Shown here one piece after another: positions 56,377-63,633 of a stretch of DNA of 64,000 nt (the first letter of the stretch is position 1; each line of letters starts with the position of its first letter). The position numbers and the translations under genes are program-made. Source of the stretch: Aeromonas rivipollensis (GTDB lineage Bacteria; Pseudomonadota; Gammaproteobacteria; Enterobacterales; Aeromonadaceae); the NCBI RefSeq assembly GCF_010974825.1, contig NZ_JAAILA010000002.1, positions 1-64,000 on the forward strand, in the 5' to 3' direction. The notes beneath the pieces were generated by a model. The model did not search any database, was not told the DNA's origin, and saw only the letters and a list, made by a program, of their open reading frames with translations.

Positions 56377-57154
56377 GGGCCGCCGCATGGCCTATCTGGA
56401 CGAGGGGCAGGGCCCTGTGCTGCTCTTTGGCCACAGCTACCTGTGGGACAGTGCCATGTGGGCACCGCAAGTCGAGGCGCTCAAGAGTAGCTATCGCTGC
56501 ATAGTGCCCGAGCTCTGGGGCCACGGGGATTCCGACCCCGTGCCGGAAGGCCCTTGCTCCCTTGAGACCCTGGCCCGGCATCACCTGGCACTGCTCGATG
56601 CCCTCGACATAGAGGAGTGTGTGCTGGTGGGGCTCTCCATTGGCGGCATGTGGGGCGTGGAGCTGGTCAGGATGGCCCCGGCGCGGCTCAAGGGTGTGGT
56701 GCTGATGGACACCTTCGTTGGCTGGGAGCCCCAGATCCCCTGCGAGCGCTACCTCGGCATGCTGGCCATGATAGAGCAGCTTGGCAGTCTGCCGGCCCCC
56801 GTCATCGATCAGGTGGCGCCGCTGTTCTTTGCCCATGAGCCGGATCCCGCCCTGATGAGCGGCTTCAAGGCACGCCTCGCCAGCTGGCCAGCGGATCAGG
56901 TGGCTAGCCTGGTGGCGGTGGGGCGCAGCTTCGTGACCCGGGAGGATCGCATCGAGTGGCTCGAAGAGATGGACGTGCCGAGCCTGGTGATGACAGGCTG
57001 CGAGGACAAGGCGCGCCCTGTGCTGGAGGGCTATCTGATGGCCGAGGCACTGGCCTGCCCCTTCAAGGAGATCCCGGCCGCGGGCCACATCTCGACCCTG
57101 GAGAACCCCGAGTTCGTCAACCGGACCCTGGCCGAGTTTCTGGCGACCCTGTGA
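56354..57154 (+). CDS. Alpha/beta hydrolase
   Basis: A 266-residue alpha/beta-hydrolase fold protein. It has VLLFGHSYLWDSAMWAPQVE (oxyanion region), VLVGLSIGGMWGVEL with the nucleophile S95, a cap, and GHISTLENPEFVNRTLAEFL with the catalytic His. It resembles the pimeloyl-ACP methyl ester/haloperoxidase-like group of unknown substrate. Its start lies in the last copy of the tandem repeat, with CAACAGGAGATAAC upstream of the ATG at 56354. The 3' end is closed by a 19 bp hairpin shared with the convergent MipA/OmpV gene. Confidence 0.88.
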   Translation: MKHFMEIAGRRMAYLDEGQGPVLLFGHSYLWDSAMWAPQVEALKSSYRCIVPELWGHGDSDPVPEGPCSLETLARHHLALLDALDIEECVLVGLSIGGMWGVELVRMAPARLKGVVLMDTFVGWEPQIPCERYLGMLAMIEQLGSLPAPVIDQVAPLFFAHEPDPALMSGFKARLASWPADQVASLVAVGRSFVTREDRIEWLEEMDVPSLVMTGCEDKARPVLEGYLMAEALACPFKEIPAAGHISTLENPEFVNRTLAEFLATL

Positions 57155-57179
57155 TGGCCCCTTGCCGCGCGCCAGTCAC

Positions 57180-57220
57180 ATCAAACAAGAAGGGAGCCCA
57201 TGGCTCCCTTCTTGTTTGAT
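57180..57220. terminator. Perfect 19 bp bidirectional terminator
   Basis: ATCAAACAAGAAGGGAGCC pairs with GGCTCCCTTCTTGTTTGAT around CAT. It lies between convergent hydrolase and MipA/OmpV genes, and both arms contain T- or A-rich runs. Confidence 0.88.
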
Positions 57221-57230
57221 GGTGGCCGGG

Positions 57231-58040
57231 TTACCAGATGTAACCCACAGCGAAGCCGGCGTAGAGCTCCCCCTTGTGCTGGACTATGGGGCTGTCCGCG
57301 ATGTCGTCGTCGTAGAGCTCGTAGTTGGCGGCAAACATGCCGATCCAGTGTGGGCTGAAACGGTAGCTGGTGATGATGGCCGCCATGGGTGAGAGGGTGG
57401 TGCCCGTGTCCCACTCTGGGCGCAGCCCCGTGGCCTCGCCCCCCGAGACGCCGCCAAAGTAGTAGTTCGCCATCTTGTCGCTGCGGATCATCATCCCCAT
57501 GCCGGGCATGATGAGCAGCCTGTCCCGCAATATGGGGAAGTCGGCCCACAGCAGCAGCTCCTGGCCGTTGCTGCGCCCGGTCACGTCCGTGCTGAGGCGG
57601 GTGCTGAGCAGGGCATAGGGGGTGATGAGGCTGGCGCCTATGCCCCCTTCCAGCTCCCACTTGCGCTCCTCCATGCCGGCCAGCTCGGGGGCATCGTCGG
57701 GATCCAGGTTGCCAAAGCGCATCCTGCCGTAACCGTAGGCGGCGAAACTGTCATCCTTGTGAAAGTAGTAACGGGCCCTGTCCCCGAGGAACATGAACTG
57801 CTCGCCGAAGTAGATGAAGCCGGGTACGGCAAGGGCTGTGTCATCCTGGCCCTGATAGCGGGCATCGCCACCGATGACGGCGCCACCCAGCACCAGTCCC
57901 TTGGGCACCGGGCTGGTGGGGCTGTCCTGCACGAAGATATCGAGGGAGCCGAGATCGACCTCGGCCCGGGCCGGGGTCGCGAACAGCAGGGTCAGGAGCG
58001 CGCCAAGCGCGGCGCTGTGCAGGGGGCGAACAGGGGACAT
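57231..58040 (-). CDS. MipA/OmpV family outer-membrane protein
   Basis: A 269-residue exported beta-barrel. Signal peptide about 1-26 (LLTLLFATPARAEVD). Then come GLVLGGAVIGGDARYQGQDD, GFIYFGEQFMFLGDRARYYF, and alternating aromatic strands ending FAVGYIW with a terminal aromatic residue, typical of outer-membrane barrels. The ANYYFGGVSGGEA and MAAIITSYRFSPHWIGMFAA blocks match MipA/OmpV. Family members are linked to murein synthesis scaffolding or osmosensing and adhesion in Vibrio. The ATG at 58040 has GGATCAGTCC upstream (weak). Confidence 0.88.
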   Translation of the reverse strand: MSPVRPLHSAALGALLTLLFATPARAEVDLGSLDIFVQDSPTSPVPKGLVLGGAVIGGDARYQGQDDTALAVPGFIYFGEQFMFLGDRARYYFHKDDSFAAYGYGRMRFGNLDPDDAPELAGMEERKWELEGGIGASLITPYALLSTRLSTDVTGRSNGQELLLWADFPILRDRLLIMPGMGMMIRSDKMANYYFGGVSGGEATGLRPEWDTGTTLSPMAAIITSYRFSPHWIGMFAANYELYDDDIADSPIVQHKGELYAGFAVGYIW

Positions 58041-58198
58041 GGACTGATCCTTCAGAGTCGGGGCTGGCAGAGCATACTGCCGATGGCCTTGTCAGTGAAG
58101 CCTGTTTTTATTTGAAATTCAAGTCGATAGCGTCGTTGTGCTGCAGCTGGATTCAGGCGGGAACCGAGTCCGTGGTCGATGAGTTCGCGGTAATAAAA

Positions 58199-58220
58199 AA
58201 GAGAGGCGAAAGCCTCTCTT
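58199..58220 (-). terminator. Terminator of perM
   Basis: AAGAGAGGC pairs with GCCTCTCTT around GAAA; the minus strand continues TTTTTATTA. It directly abuts the perM stop codon. Confidence 0.88.
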
Positions 58221-58224
58221 CTCA

Positions 58225-59295
58225 TCAGGGGGTAGGGCGGGGCGTCTCGTCCCGCTTGGGCCAGGCGTTGAGCACAGCTTTCACCAGGGTCGCCAGGGGA
58301 ATGGCGAAGAAGACTCCCCAGAATCCCCAGAGCCCGCCAAACACCAGCACGGCGATGATGATGGCCACAGGGTGCAGGTTGACCGCCTCGGAGAAGAGCA
58401 GGGGCACCAGCAGGTTGCCGTCCAGCGCCTGAATGACCAGATAGGCCACCATCAGCCAGGCGAAGTCCGGGGTCAGCCCCCACTGGAACAGGGCCACCAT
58501 GGCGACGGGCACAGTCACCGCCACCGCCCCTATGTAGGGGATGAGCACGGAGAAGCCGACCGCCACCGCCAGCAGCACCGAGTAGCGCAGCCCCATCAGG
58601 GCGAAGGGGATGTAGGTCGCCACCCCGACGATGAGGATCTCGATCACCTTGCCGCGGATGTAGTTGATGATCTGATCGTTCATCTCCACCCAGACCCGGT
58701 TGACCAGGGTGCGATTGCGGGGCAGGAAGCGGCGCAGGCCGCCCATCAGCACCTGCTTGTCCTTGAGCATGAAGAACACCATCAGGGGTACCAGGATGGC
58801 GTAGATGAGGATGGCCACCACGTTGATGAGGGAGCTGAGGGAAGCGCTCACCAGCTGCTCCCCCCCGGCCAGAATGCGCTGGCGAATGTTGTCTATGATG
58901 GTTTCGACCAGGCTGACGTCGACTATCTCGGGGTATTTTTCCGGCAGGGTGCGCACCGCGTCCTGGGCATGGGCCAGCATGGAGGGCGCCTCCTTGGCGA
59001 GGTTGACCCCCTGGCTCACCAGTGTGGGGATGAGCCCCAGCAGCATCATGGTGGTCACAGAGAGAAACAGCAGCAGCACCAGGCTGGTGGCCAGGGGGCG
59101 GGAGAGCCCGGTGCGTTGCAGGCGGCTGACCGGCCACTCCAGCAGATAGGCCATCACCACGGCCACCAGCAGGGGGGCCAGCAGATCGCCGAACAGCCAG
59201 AGCACGGCGAAGCAGAACACCAGCAGCAGGAACAGGGCAACGGCATCGGGGTCGGAAAAACGGGTCTGATACCAGCGCTTCAATACATCTAACAT
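58225..59295 (-). CDS. perM: PerM-like AI-2E family permease
   Basis: A 356-residue membrane protein of the AI-2E (TqsA/PerM) family with about eight helices: LFGDLLAPLLVAVVMAYLLE, LLGLIPTLVSQGVN, VAILIYAILVPLMVFFMLKD, and the conserved LIPYIGAVAVTVPVAMVALF. Its neighbour bepA supports PerM, the same pairing as in E. coli. Transported substrate unknown; family members range from AI-2 export to Na+/H+ exchange. The ATG at 59295 has AAGGAAGCCTCG upstream; the longer frame is artefactual. Next gene upstream is the TusA-like protein. Confidence 0.88.
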   Translation of the reverse strand: MLDVLKRWYQTRFSDPDAVALFLLLVFCFAVLWLFGDLLAPLLVAVVMAYLLEWPVSRLQRTGLSRPLATSLVLLLFLSVTTMMLLGLIPTLVSQGVNLAKEAPSMLAHAQDAVRTLPEKYPEIVDVSLVETIIDNIRQRILAGGEQLVSASLSSLINVVAILIYAILVPLMVFFMLKDKQVLMGGLRRFLPRNRTLVNRVWVEMNDQIINYIRGKVIEILIVGVATYIPFALMGLRYSVLLAVAVGFSVLIPYIGAVAVTVPVAMVALFQWGLTPDFAWLMVAYLVIQALDGNLLVPLLFSEAVNLHPVAIIIAVLVFGGLWGFWGVFFAIPLATLVKAVLNAWPKRDETPRPTP

Positions 59296-59359
59296 CGAGG
59301 CTTCCTTGGTGTTTACCGTGTTATCAAGATGGAAAGGTGCAGCCCGGGGCCTGGCGACA

Positions 59360-59590
59360 TCATGATGGCCGGCTCCCGACCACGAGCAGCAGGGAGAGGC
59401 GGGCGGCGGACTCCTCCAGGGGACGGACGCTGTGGCCCAGGCGTTGCAGGTAGGCCGGAATGTCCTGCCGGGAGCCGGCATCCCCCAGTATGAGGTGCAG
59501 GGATTGGCCGGGTCTTGCCTGGCGCAACCAGAGCTTGAGCCGGATCAGCGGCTCGGGACAACGCCAGGGTGTCAGGTCGAGCTGTTCCAT
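59360..59590 (-). CDS. TusA-family sulfur carrier-like protein
   Basis: A 76-residue TusA/SirA-like protein: EQLDLTPWRCPEPLIRLKLW contains the CPEP motif with Cys11, which in TusA receives sulfane sulfur. The C-terminal half ends with VVGSRPS. It is a shorter, diverged TusA; whether it takes part in tRNA thiolation is unknown. The ATG at 59590 has ATGGAATCCTC upstream. The conserved neighbourhood perM - tusA-like - bepA supports a real gene. Confidence 0.85.
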   Translation of the reverse strand: MEQLDLTPWRCPEPLIRLKLWLRQARPGQSLHLILGDAGSRQDIPAYLQRLGHSVRPLEESAARLSLLLVVGSRPS

Positions 59591-59711
59591 GAGGATTCCA
59601 TCGCGTGCGTGGTGGTCATTATGGCCGTGATACCAGTATGAAACAACGCTTGTGGGCCTTGATGGGCAAGGGTATTCTGCCCGAGCCCCTTCTGATGGAG
59701 ATAGAAACACT

Positions 59712-61166
59712 GTGGCCCGTTTTTCCCCCTTGATGGCATCGCTTCCCCTGCTGATATCCCTGATGAGCGCGACCTTTCAGGCTCAGGCGAACAACCAGCT
59801 GCCCGACATCGGCACCGCCGGGGTTGCCGCCCTGCCCATCGAGCAGGAAGTGCGCTATGGCAATGCCTTCATGCGGTTTGCCCGGGCGGGTTTGCCCATC
59901 ATCGATGATCCCGTGCTGAGCGAATACATCGACGATCTGGGTCAGCGACTGCTCACCAATGCCGACGGGGTGCGTTTCCCCTTTACCTTCTTCCTCATCA
60001 ATGATCCCAGCATCAACGCGGCCGCCTTCCTCGGCGGGCGGGTCAAGGTGCACACCGGCCTCTTCCTCTACGCCGACAACGAGAGCGAGCTGGCCTCGGT
60101 GCTGGCTCACGAAATCACCCACGTGACCCAGCGCCACATAGCCCGTTACATGGAGGCGCAGGCGAGCAGCTCGGCCATGACCCTGGCCGGTCTGGTGGGC
60201 TCCATTGCGCTGGCGGTGATCAACCCCACCGCAGGTATAGCCGCGCTGCAGACTACGCTGGGGCTCTCCATGCAGTCGGCCATCAACTATACCCGGGACA
60301 ACGAGTACGAAGCTGACCGCATCGGCATGAAGACGCTCTATGACGCCGGTTTCGATCCCATGGGCATGGCCAGCTTCTTCCAGAAACTGGCGGCGGAGTA
60401 CCGTTACGCCAGCAAGCCGCCCGAGATGCTGCTGACTCACCCCCTGCCGGAGACCCGGATCAGCGAAGCCCGCGCCCGCGCCAACAGCTATGGCCGCCGC
60501 GCCTTGCCCCCCAGCCTCGATTTCTGGCTGGCCAAGGTGCGCATCCAGGTGCGCTACGGCACCGAGAGCCCCCAGGCGCTGCTCACCTACTTCGACAGCC
60601 GCCTGCAGAAGGGGGACTACCCCCTCAAAGACGCCGCTACCTATGGCAAGGCGCTGGCCCTGTTGCAGCTCAAGCGCACCGACGAGGCCGATACCCTGAT
60701 GCAGAGTCTGGCCGCCCGCCATCCGGAAGATCTCTTCGTGGTGGATGCCTTGACCGACATCGATCTCGCCAAGGGGCGCAGCGCCCAGGCCATCGCCCGG
60801 CTGGAGCGCTTCCGCACCCGGATGCCGGACAACGAGGTGGTGGTGGTCAACCTCGGCAACGCCTATCTGGAGGCGGGCAACTACAAGAAGTCCATCGCCA
60901 TCCTGGATCCTTATGCCCGGGAGCACGACGAGAACAGCCTGGCCTGGAGCCTGCTGTCGGATGCCTATCGCAAGGCGGGAAGGATGACGGACTTGCACAT
61001 GGCGCGGGCGGAGACCCTCTCCCTGCGCGGTGATTACCAGGCGGCCATCGACGAGCTGATCGTGGCCCGTGGCACCACTAGCGACAAGCTGACCCTGGCC
61101 CGCATAGAGGCGCGTATCACCCAGCTGGAGCGGGCGAAGAAGGATCTCGATAGCCTCAAGGGCTAA
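59712..61166 (+). CDS. bepA: Beta-barrel assembly-enhancing protease BepA
   Basis: A 484-residue periplasmic M48 metalloprotease with TPR repeats. GTG start at 59712 with GGAG eleven bases upstream gives a good signal peptide (LMASLPLLISLMSATFQAQA). The zinc site is H133-E-I-T-H137 (SVLAHEITHVTQRH), with third-ligand Glu in NEYEADRIGMK. TPR units fill the C-terminal ~200 residues (YLEAGNYKKSIAILDPYARE). It chaperones or degrades stalled LptD and BamA partners in E. coli. The length matches E. coli BepA (487). Confidence 0.95.
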   Translation: MARFSPLMASLPLLISLMSATFQAQANNQLPDIGTAGVAALPIEQEVRYGNAFMRFARAGLPIIDDPVLSEYIDDLGQRLLTNADGVRFPFTFFLINDPSINAAAFLGGRVKVHTGLFLYADNESELASVLAHEITHVTQRHIARYMEAQASSSAMTLAGLVGSIALAVINPTAGIAALQTTLGLSMQSAINYTRDNEYEADRIGMKTLYDAGFDPMGMASFFQKLAAEYRYASKPPEMLLTHPLPETRISEARARANSYGRRALPPSLDFWLAKVRIQVRYGTESPQALLTYFDSRLQKGDYPLKDAATYGKALALLQLKRTDEADTLMQSLAARHPEDLFVVDALTDIDLAKGRSAQAIARLERFRTRMPDNEVVVVNLGNAYLEAGNYKKSIAILDPYAREHDENSLAWSLLSDAYRKAGRMTDLHMARAETLSLRGDYQAAIDELIVARGTTSDKLTLARIEARITQLERAKKDLDSLKG

Positions 61167-61189
61167 CGACACCGGGCATTTGCCAATAT

Positions 61190-61219
61190 AACAAGGGCGC
61201 ACCACGGTGCGCCCTTGTT
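61190..61219 (+). terminator. Terminator between bepA and the TlpA-like gene
   Basis: AACAAGGGCGCACC pairs with GGTGCGCCCTTGTT over 14 bp around AC, followed by GTTTATGG on the plus strand. It lies 23 bases past bepA. Confidence 0.9.
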
Positions 61220-61250
61220 GTTTATGGTGTTGATGTCGGAGCGCGCCGCG

Positions 61251-61703
61251 CTAGTGACTCAGGCTGCTGGCGGCCGCTCTGAGCATCTCGATCTGCTGCT
61301 GGTCGAGCTCGCCGACCAGTGTCTGCTTGAGTTTGCCCTCACTATCGAGCAGATAGCTGGTGGGCAGGGCGCCCGGGCGCGGGAAGGGGAGGCTGGCATC
61401 CGCATTGGCGATCAGCAGCGGCACCTTGATCTCGTATCGGGTTGCCAGCTGGCCCAGCTCTGCCGGGGTGGTCGGATCGTAGTTGATGGCCACCACGGCG
61501 ATCTGGCCCTCCGCCGCCAGCGCGTTGAGGCGTGGCATCTCCCGCAGGCAGGGGGCGCACCAGGGGGCGAAGTAGTTGACCAGCAGCGGCTTGCCCGTCA
61601 GGGCGCTCAGGCTGAGGTTTTTGCCCGTCCCGTCGGTGAACTGGGGGGCTGGCGTGCAGGCGCCCAGCAGGGCGGCCACAATCAGCCAACATATTCGTTT
61701 CAT
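61251..61703 (-). CDS. TlpA-like thioredoxin-fold lipoprotein
   Basis: A 150-residue exported thioredoxin-like protein. The lipobox is LLGAC with Cys16. The redox motif is W48-C49-A-P-C52 (LVNYFAPWCAPCLREMPRL), as in TlpA/ResA-type disulfide reductases, followed by VVAINYDPTTPAELGQLATR and the cis-Pro region LPTSYLLDSEGKL. It probably reduces periplasmic protein thiols, for example during cytochrome or metallocentre assembly; the partner is unknown. The ATG at 61703 (KRICWLIVAAL) begins the lipoprotein signal; an upstream frame is rejected. Divergent from yfgD. Confidence 0.9.
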   Translation of the reverse strand: MKRICWLIVAALLGACTPAPQFTDGTGKNLSLSALTGKPLLVNYFAPWCAPCLREMPRLNALAAEGQIAVVAINYDPTTPAELGQLATRYEIKVPLLIANADASLPFPRPGALPTSYLLDSEGKLKQTLVGELDQQQIEMLRAAASSLSH

Positions 61704-61791
61704 TTCCACAGCCCTCCCGCTTACCCTGCCCATCCGTTTCCCCTACAATAGCGCCATTTGTTGTCCCATCTTGCAATATCAGGGAGTTACC

Positions 61792-62142
61792 ATGAGCGAG
61801 ACCCAAATCTATCACAACCCGCGCTGCTCCAAGAGCCGTGAAACCCTGGCCTTGCTGGAACAGCACGGGATAGCCCCTGAGGTGGTGCTCTATCTGGAAC
61901 AGGCGCCGAGCGAGGATGATATCCGCACCCTGCTGACCCAGCTGGGCTTTGCCGATCCGCGCCAGCTGATGCGCACCAGGGAAGATCTCTACAAGGAGCT
62001 GGGGCTGGCTGATGTGAACGGCGATGCCCTCATTCGTGCCATGCACCAGCACCCCAAGCTCATCGAGCGCCCCATCGTCATCAAGAATGGCCAGGCCCGC
62101 ATCGGCCGCCCCCCCGAGCTGGTGCTGGAGATCCTCAAGTGA
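61792..62142 (+). CDS. yfgD: ArsC/Spx-family arsenate reductase-like protein YfgD
   Basis: A 116-residue glutaredoxin-like ArsC-family protein with the single catalytic Cys in YHNPRCSKSRETLALLEQ (C12) and [15 protein letters not shown] and the C-terminal RPIVIKNGQARIGRPPE motif, which includes the ArsC Arg pair. YfgD-type proteins sit next to bepA in E. coli and are not linked to ars operons; their substrate may not be arsenate. The ATG at 61792 has AGGGAGTTACC upstream. It overlaps the next gene by four bases. Confidence 0.92.
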   Translation: MSETQIYHNPRCSKSRETLALLEQHGIAPEVVLYLEQAPSEDDIRTLLTQLGFADPRQLMRTREDLYKELGLADVNGDALIRAMHQHPKLIERPIVIKNGQARIGRPPELVLEILK

Positions 62143-62522
62143 GCACCCGCTTCGCCCGTCTGCTGACTCTGGTCGGCTTCTTTGGCCTGCTGGCCTGGGT
62201 CATCCTCTGGCATCTGTGGCTCTCGCCCCACCCGGATCTCAACCCCTGGTTGCTGCCGGTGATCTGGACTGTGCCGTTGCTGTTCCCCCTGAAGGGCATA
62301 GTGCAGGGCAACCCCTACACCCATGCCTGGGGCAACTTCGTGCTGATGCCCTACTTCCTCCACGCCCTGACGCTCATCACCACGGATGAAGGGGAGCGGT
62401 GGCTGGCGGTGGTGGAGCTGGTGTTCACTACCCTGGCCTTCGTCGGCACCATCTATTACGCCCGCCAGCGCGGCCGTGAGCTTGGCCTCAGCATCCGCAA
62501 GAAAAAGGATGAAGTGCAGTAA
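62139..62522 (+). CDS. DUF2069 membrane protein
   Basis: A 127-residue inner-membrane protein with four predicted helices, matching DUF2069 (LLTLVGFFGLLAWVILWHLW, LLPVIWTVPLLFPLKGIVQG, NPYTHAWGNFVLMPYFLHAL, VVELVFTTLAFVGTIYYARQ, RGRELG). Commonly downstream of yfgD in gammaproteobacteria; function unknown. The start is GTG at 62139, overlapping the yfgD stop codon by four bases (GTGA), so translation is coupled. Confidence 0.9.
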   Translation: MSTRFARLLTLVGFFGLLAWVILWHLWLSPHPDLNPWLLPVIWTVPLLFPLKGIVQGNPYTHAWGNFVLMPYFLHALTLITTDEGERWLAVVELVFTTLAFVGTIYYARQRGRELGLSIRKKKDEVQ

Positions 62523-62534
62523 TACCTCCCTCTC

Positions 62535-62557
62535 AACGCCCCGCTCGGGGCGTTTTT
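62535..62557. terminator. Terminator between the DUF2069 gene and acpH
   Basis: AACGCCCC pairs with GGGGCGTT around GCTC, followed by TTT on the plus strand. Its right edge touches the convergent acpH stop codon (62557). Confidence 0.85.
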
Positions 62558-63177
62558 CATTGTCCTGATCCCGCCTCGTCCTGGCCTGCGCGGTAGTGGG
62601 TGAGTTGCCCCTCACTAAAGCGCATCACCTCGGGATAGAAGCGCAGAAACCCCAGCTCACAGTCGCGCCAGCGGCCCTCATCCAGGGTATGGAGCGCCTC
62701 CCCCAGCAGCAGGGGACGACGCAGGCGCCGGCCTATGCCGTTGAGGGCCTGACCCAGCCCCTCCCGGCGTCCGTAGGAGGCGATCCAGTCCTGCTCGGCC
62801 ATCCGCTTGAGGGCCATGGGCAGCCCCTCCGGTAGGCGGGCGTGATCCGCCAGCAGCTGGCCATAGCTCTGCTGCAGGAAGCGGGGCAGGGGATCCGGAC
62901 TGAATTGCTGCCAGTGGTGGCTCAGCCAGTGGTCGTAGAGCATGTCCACCAGGATGCCGCCAAAGCGGCGCCAGGGTGCCTCGAAGCAGGCGACCGCCGC
63001 CCTGTGCTCGGGGTGGGCATCGGTGAAGGCATCTATCTTGCGGTGCAGCCAGATCCCCTCATCGAAATGGGCCGCGAGGCCCGTGGGCAGGGGCCCCTTG
63101 ACGAAGTCCCCCAGCAGGTTGCCGGTGAGTGAGCTTCGGGTGTGGGCCGCCAGATGGAGGTGCGCCAGGTAATTCAT
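62557..63177 (-). CDS. acpH: ACP phosphodiesterase
   Basis: A 206-residue DUF479 protein matching AcpH, which removes the 4'-phosphopantetheine from acyl carrier protein. MNYLAHLHLAAHTRSSLTGN and LLGDFVKGPLPTGLAAHFDE include the His/Asp metal ligands; GIWLHRKIDAFTDAHPEHRA and GILVDMLYDHWLSHHWQQFS complete the HD-like site. The ATG at 63177 has no strong ribosome site (CGACCCTGATCCC). It stands alone, with a terminator after it. Confidence 0.93.
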   Translation of the reverse strand: MNYLAHLHLAAHTRSSLTGNLLGDFVKGPLPTGLAAHFDEGIWLHRKIDAFTDAHPEHRAAVACFEAPWRRFGGILVDMLYDHWLSHHWQQFSPDPLPRFLQQSYGQLLADHARLPEGLPMALKRMAEQDWIASYGRREGLGQALNGIGRRLRRPLLLGEALHTLDEGRWRDCELGFLRFYPEVMRFSEGQLTHYRAGQDEAGSGQ

Positions 63178-63347
63178 GGGATCAGGGTCGTTGGCAGGTC
63201 GATGACAAGGTGTTCAGAGCCTAGAGGATCCTGGTTCTGTTGGCCATGGTCAGAATTTTGCGATGGCCCTGCAAGCCCCTCTTGCAGGGCAAATTTGGGG
63301 CGTGCTAAGGTGGCTTTCATCTTTGTCACAGGACGCGACAAACCATC

Positions 63348-63425
63348 ATGATGCGCAAAGCCAGAGGCTTTTTTCTGGCCTTCTACTTCAAGCCTTTCTA
63401 CCTCTCCGAGTGGTTCGACGAATAG
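63348..63425 (+). CDS. Possible small aromatic-rich leader peptide (25 aa)
   Basis: ATG-ATG start then a 25-residue frame ending TAG. It contains six Phe, two Tyr and one Trp (GFFLAFYFKPFYLSEWF). The RNA could form two mutually exclusive hairpins, AAAGCC/GGCTTT and GCCAGA/TCTGGC. This resembles an attenuator leader peptide, but the ribosome site is weak (AGGA 14 bases upstream) and the next gene is a distant amino-acid transporter, so the call is speculative. Confidence 0.3.
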   Translation: MMRKARGFFLAFYFKPFYLSEWFDE

Positions 63426-63461
63426 ATCGAGGCCCCGGAGCAGCTTATTGACGCCCACCAA

Positions 63462-63524
63462 TCATTGATACCCGTCGATCATTGATATCTGTCGATCATT
63501 GATATCTGTCGATCATTGATACCC
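63462..63524. repeat. 17 bp tandem repeat with GATC sites
   Basis: Units TCATTGATACCCGTCGA, TCATTGATATCTGTCGA (twice) and a partial TCATTGATACCC run without gaps at 63462, 63479, 63496 and 63513. Each junction creates GATC, a Dam methylation site. It lies 110 bases upstream of an ABC transporter gene; an iteron-like or regulatory role is possible. Confidence 0.8.
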
Positions 63525-63633
63525 ATGGGGGCGTGATCTCGCTCATCCGCGTTTTGCCGTTTGTTGGCCATCGCTTGCCCAGGCTTGCGATGCCTTGACC
63601 GCGCCTGTGCGCTTTCTATGTAATGGAGTACTC

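Larger units (their letters stand above)
63178..63633. other. acpH-ABC transporter intergenic region
   Basis: About 456 bases. It contains a small aromatic-rich frame (63348-63425), a hairpin-forming segment in it, and a 17 bp tandem repeat (63462-63524). Otherwise nothing recognised; the promoter of the transporter gene is presumably near 63540-63620. Confidence 0.6.

Noticed and set aside
59619-61205. 528-codon antisense frame over bepA
   Set aside because: No domain; overlaps a clear metalloprotease gene.
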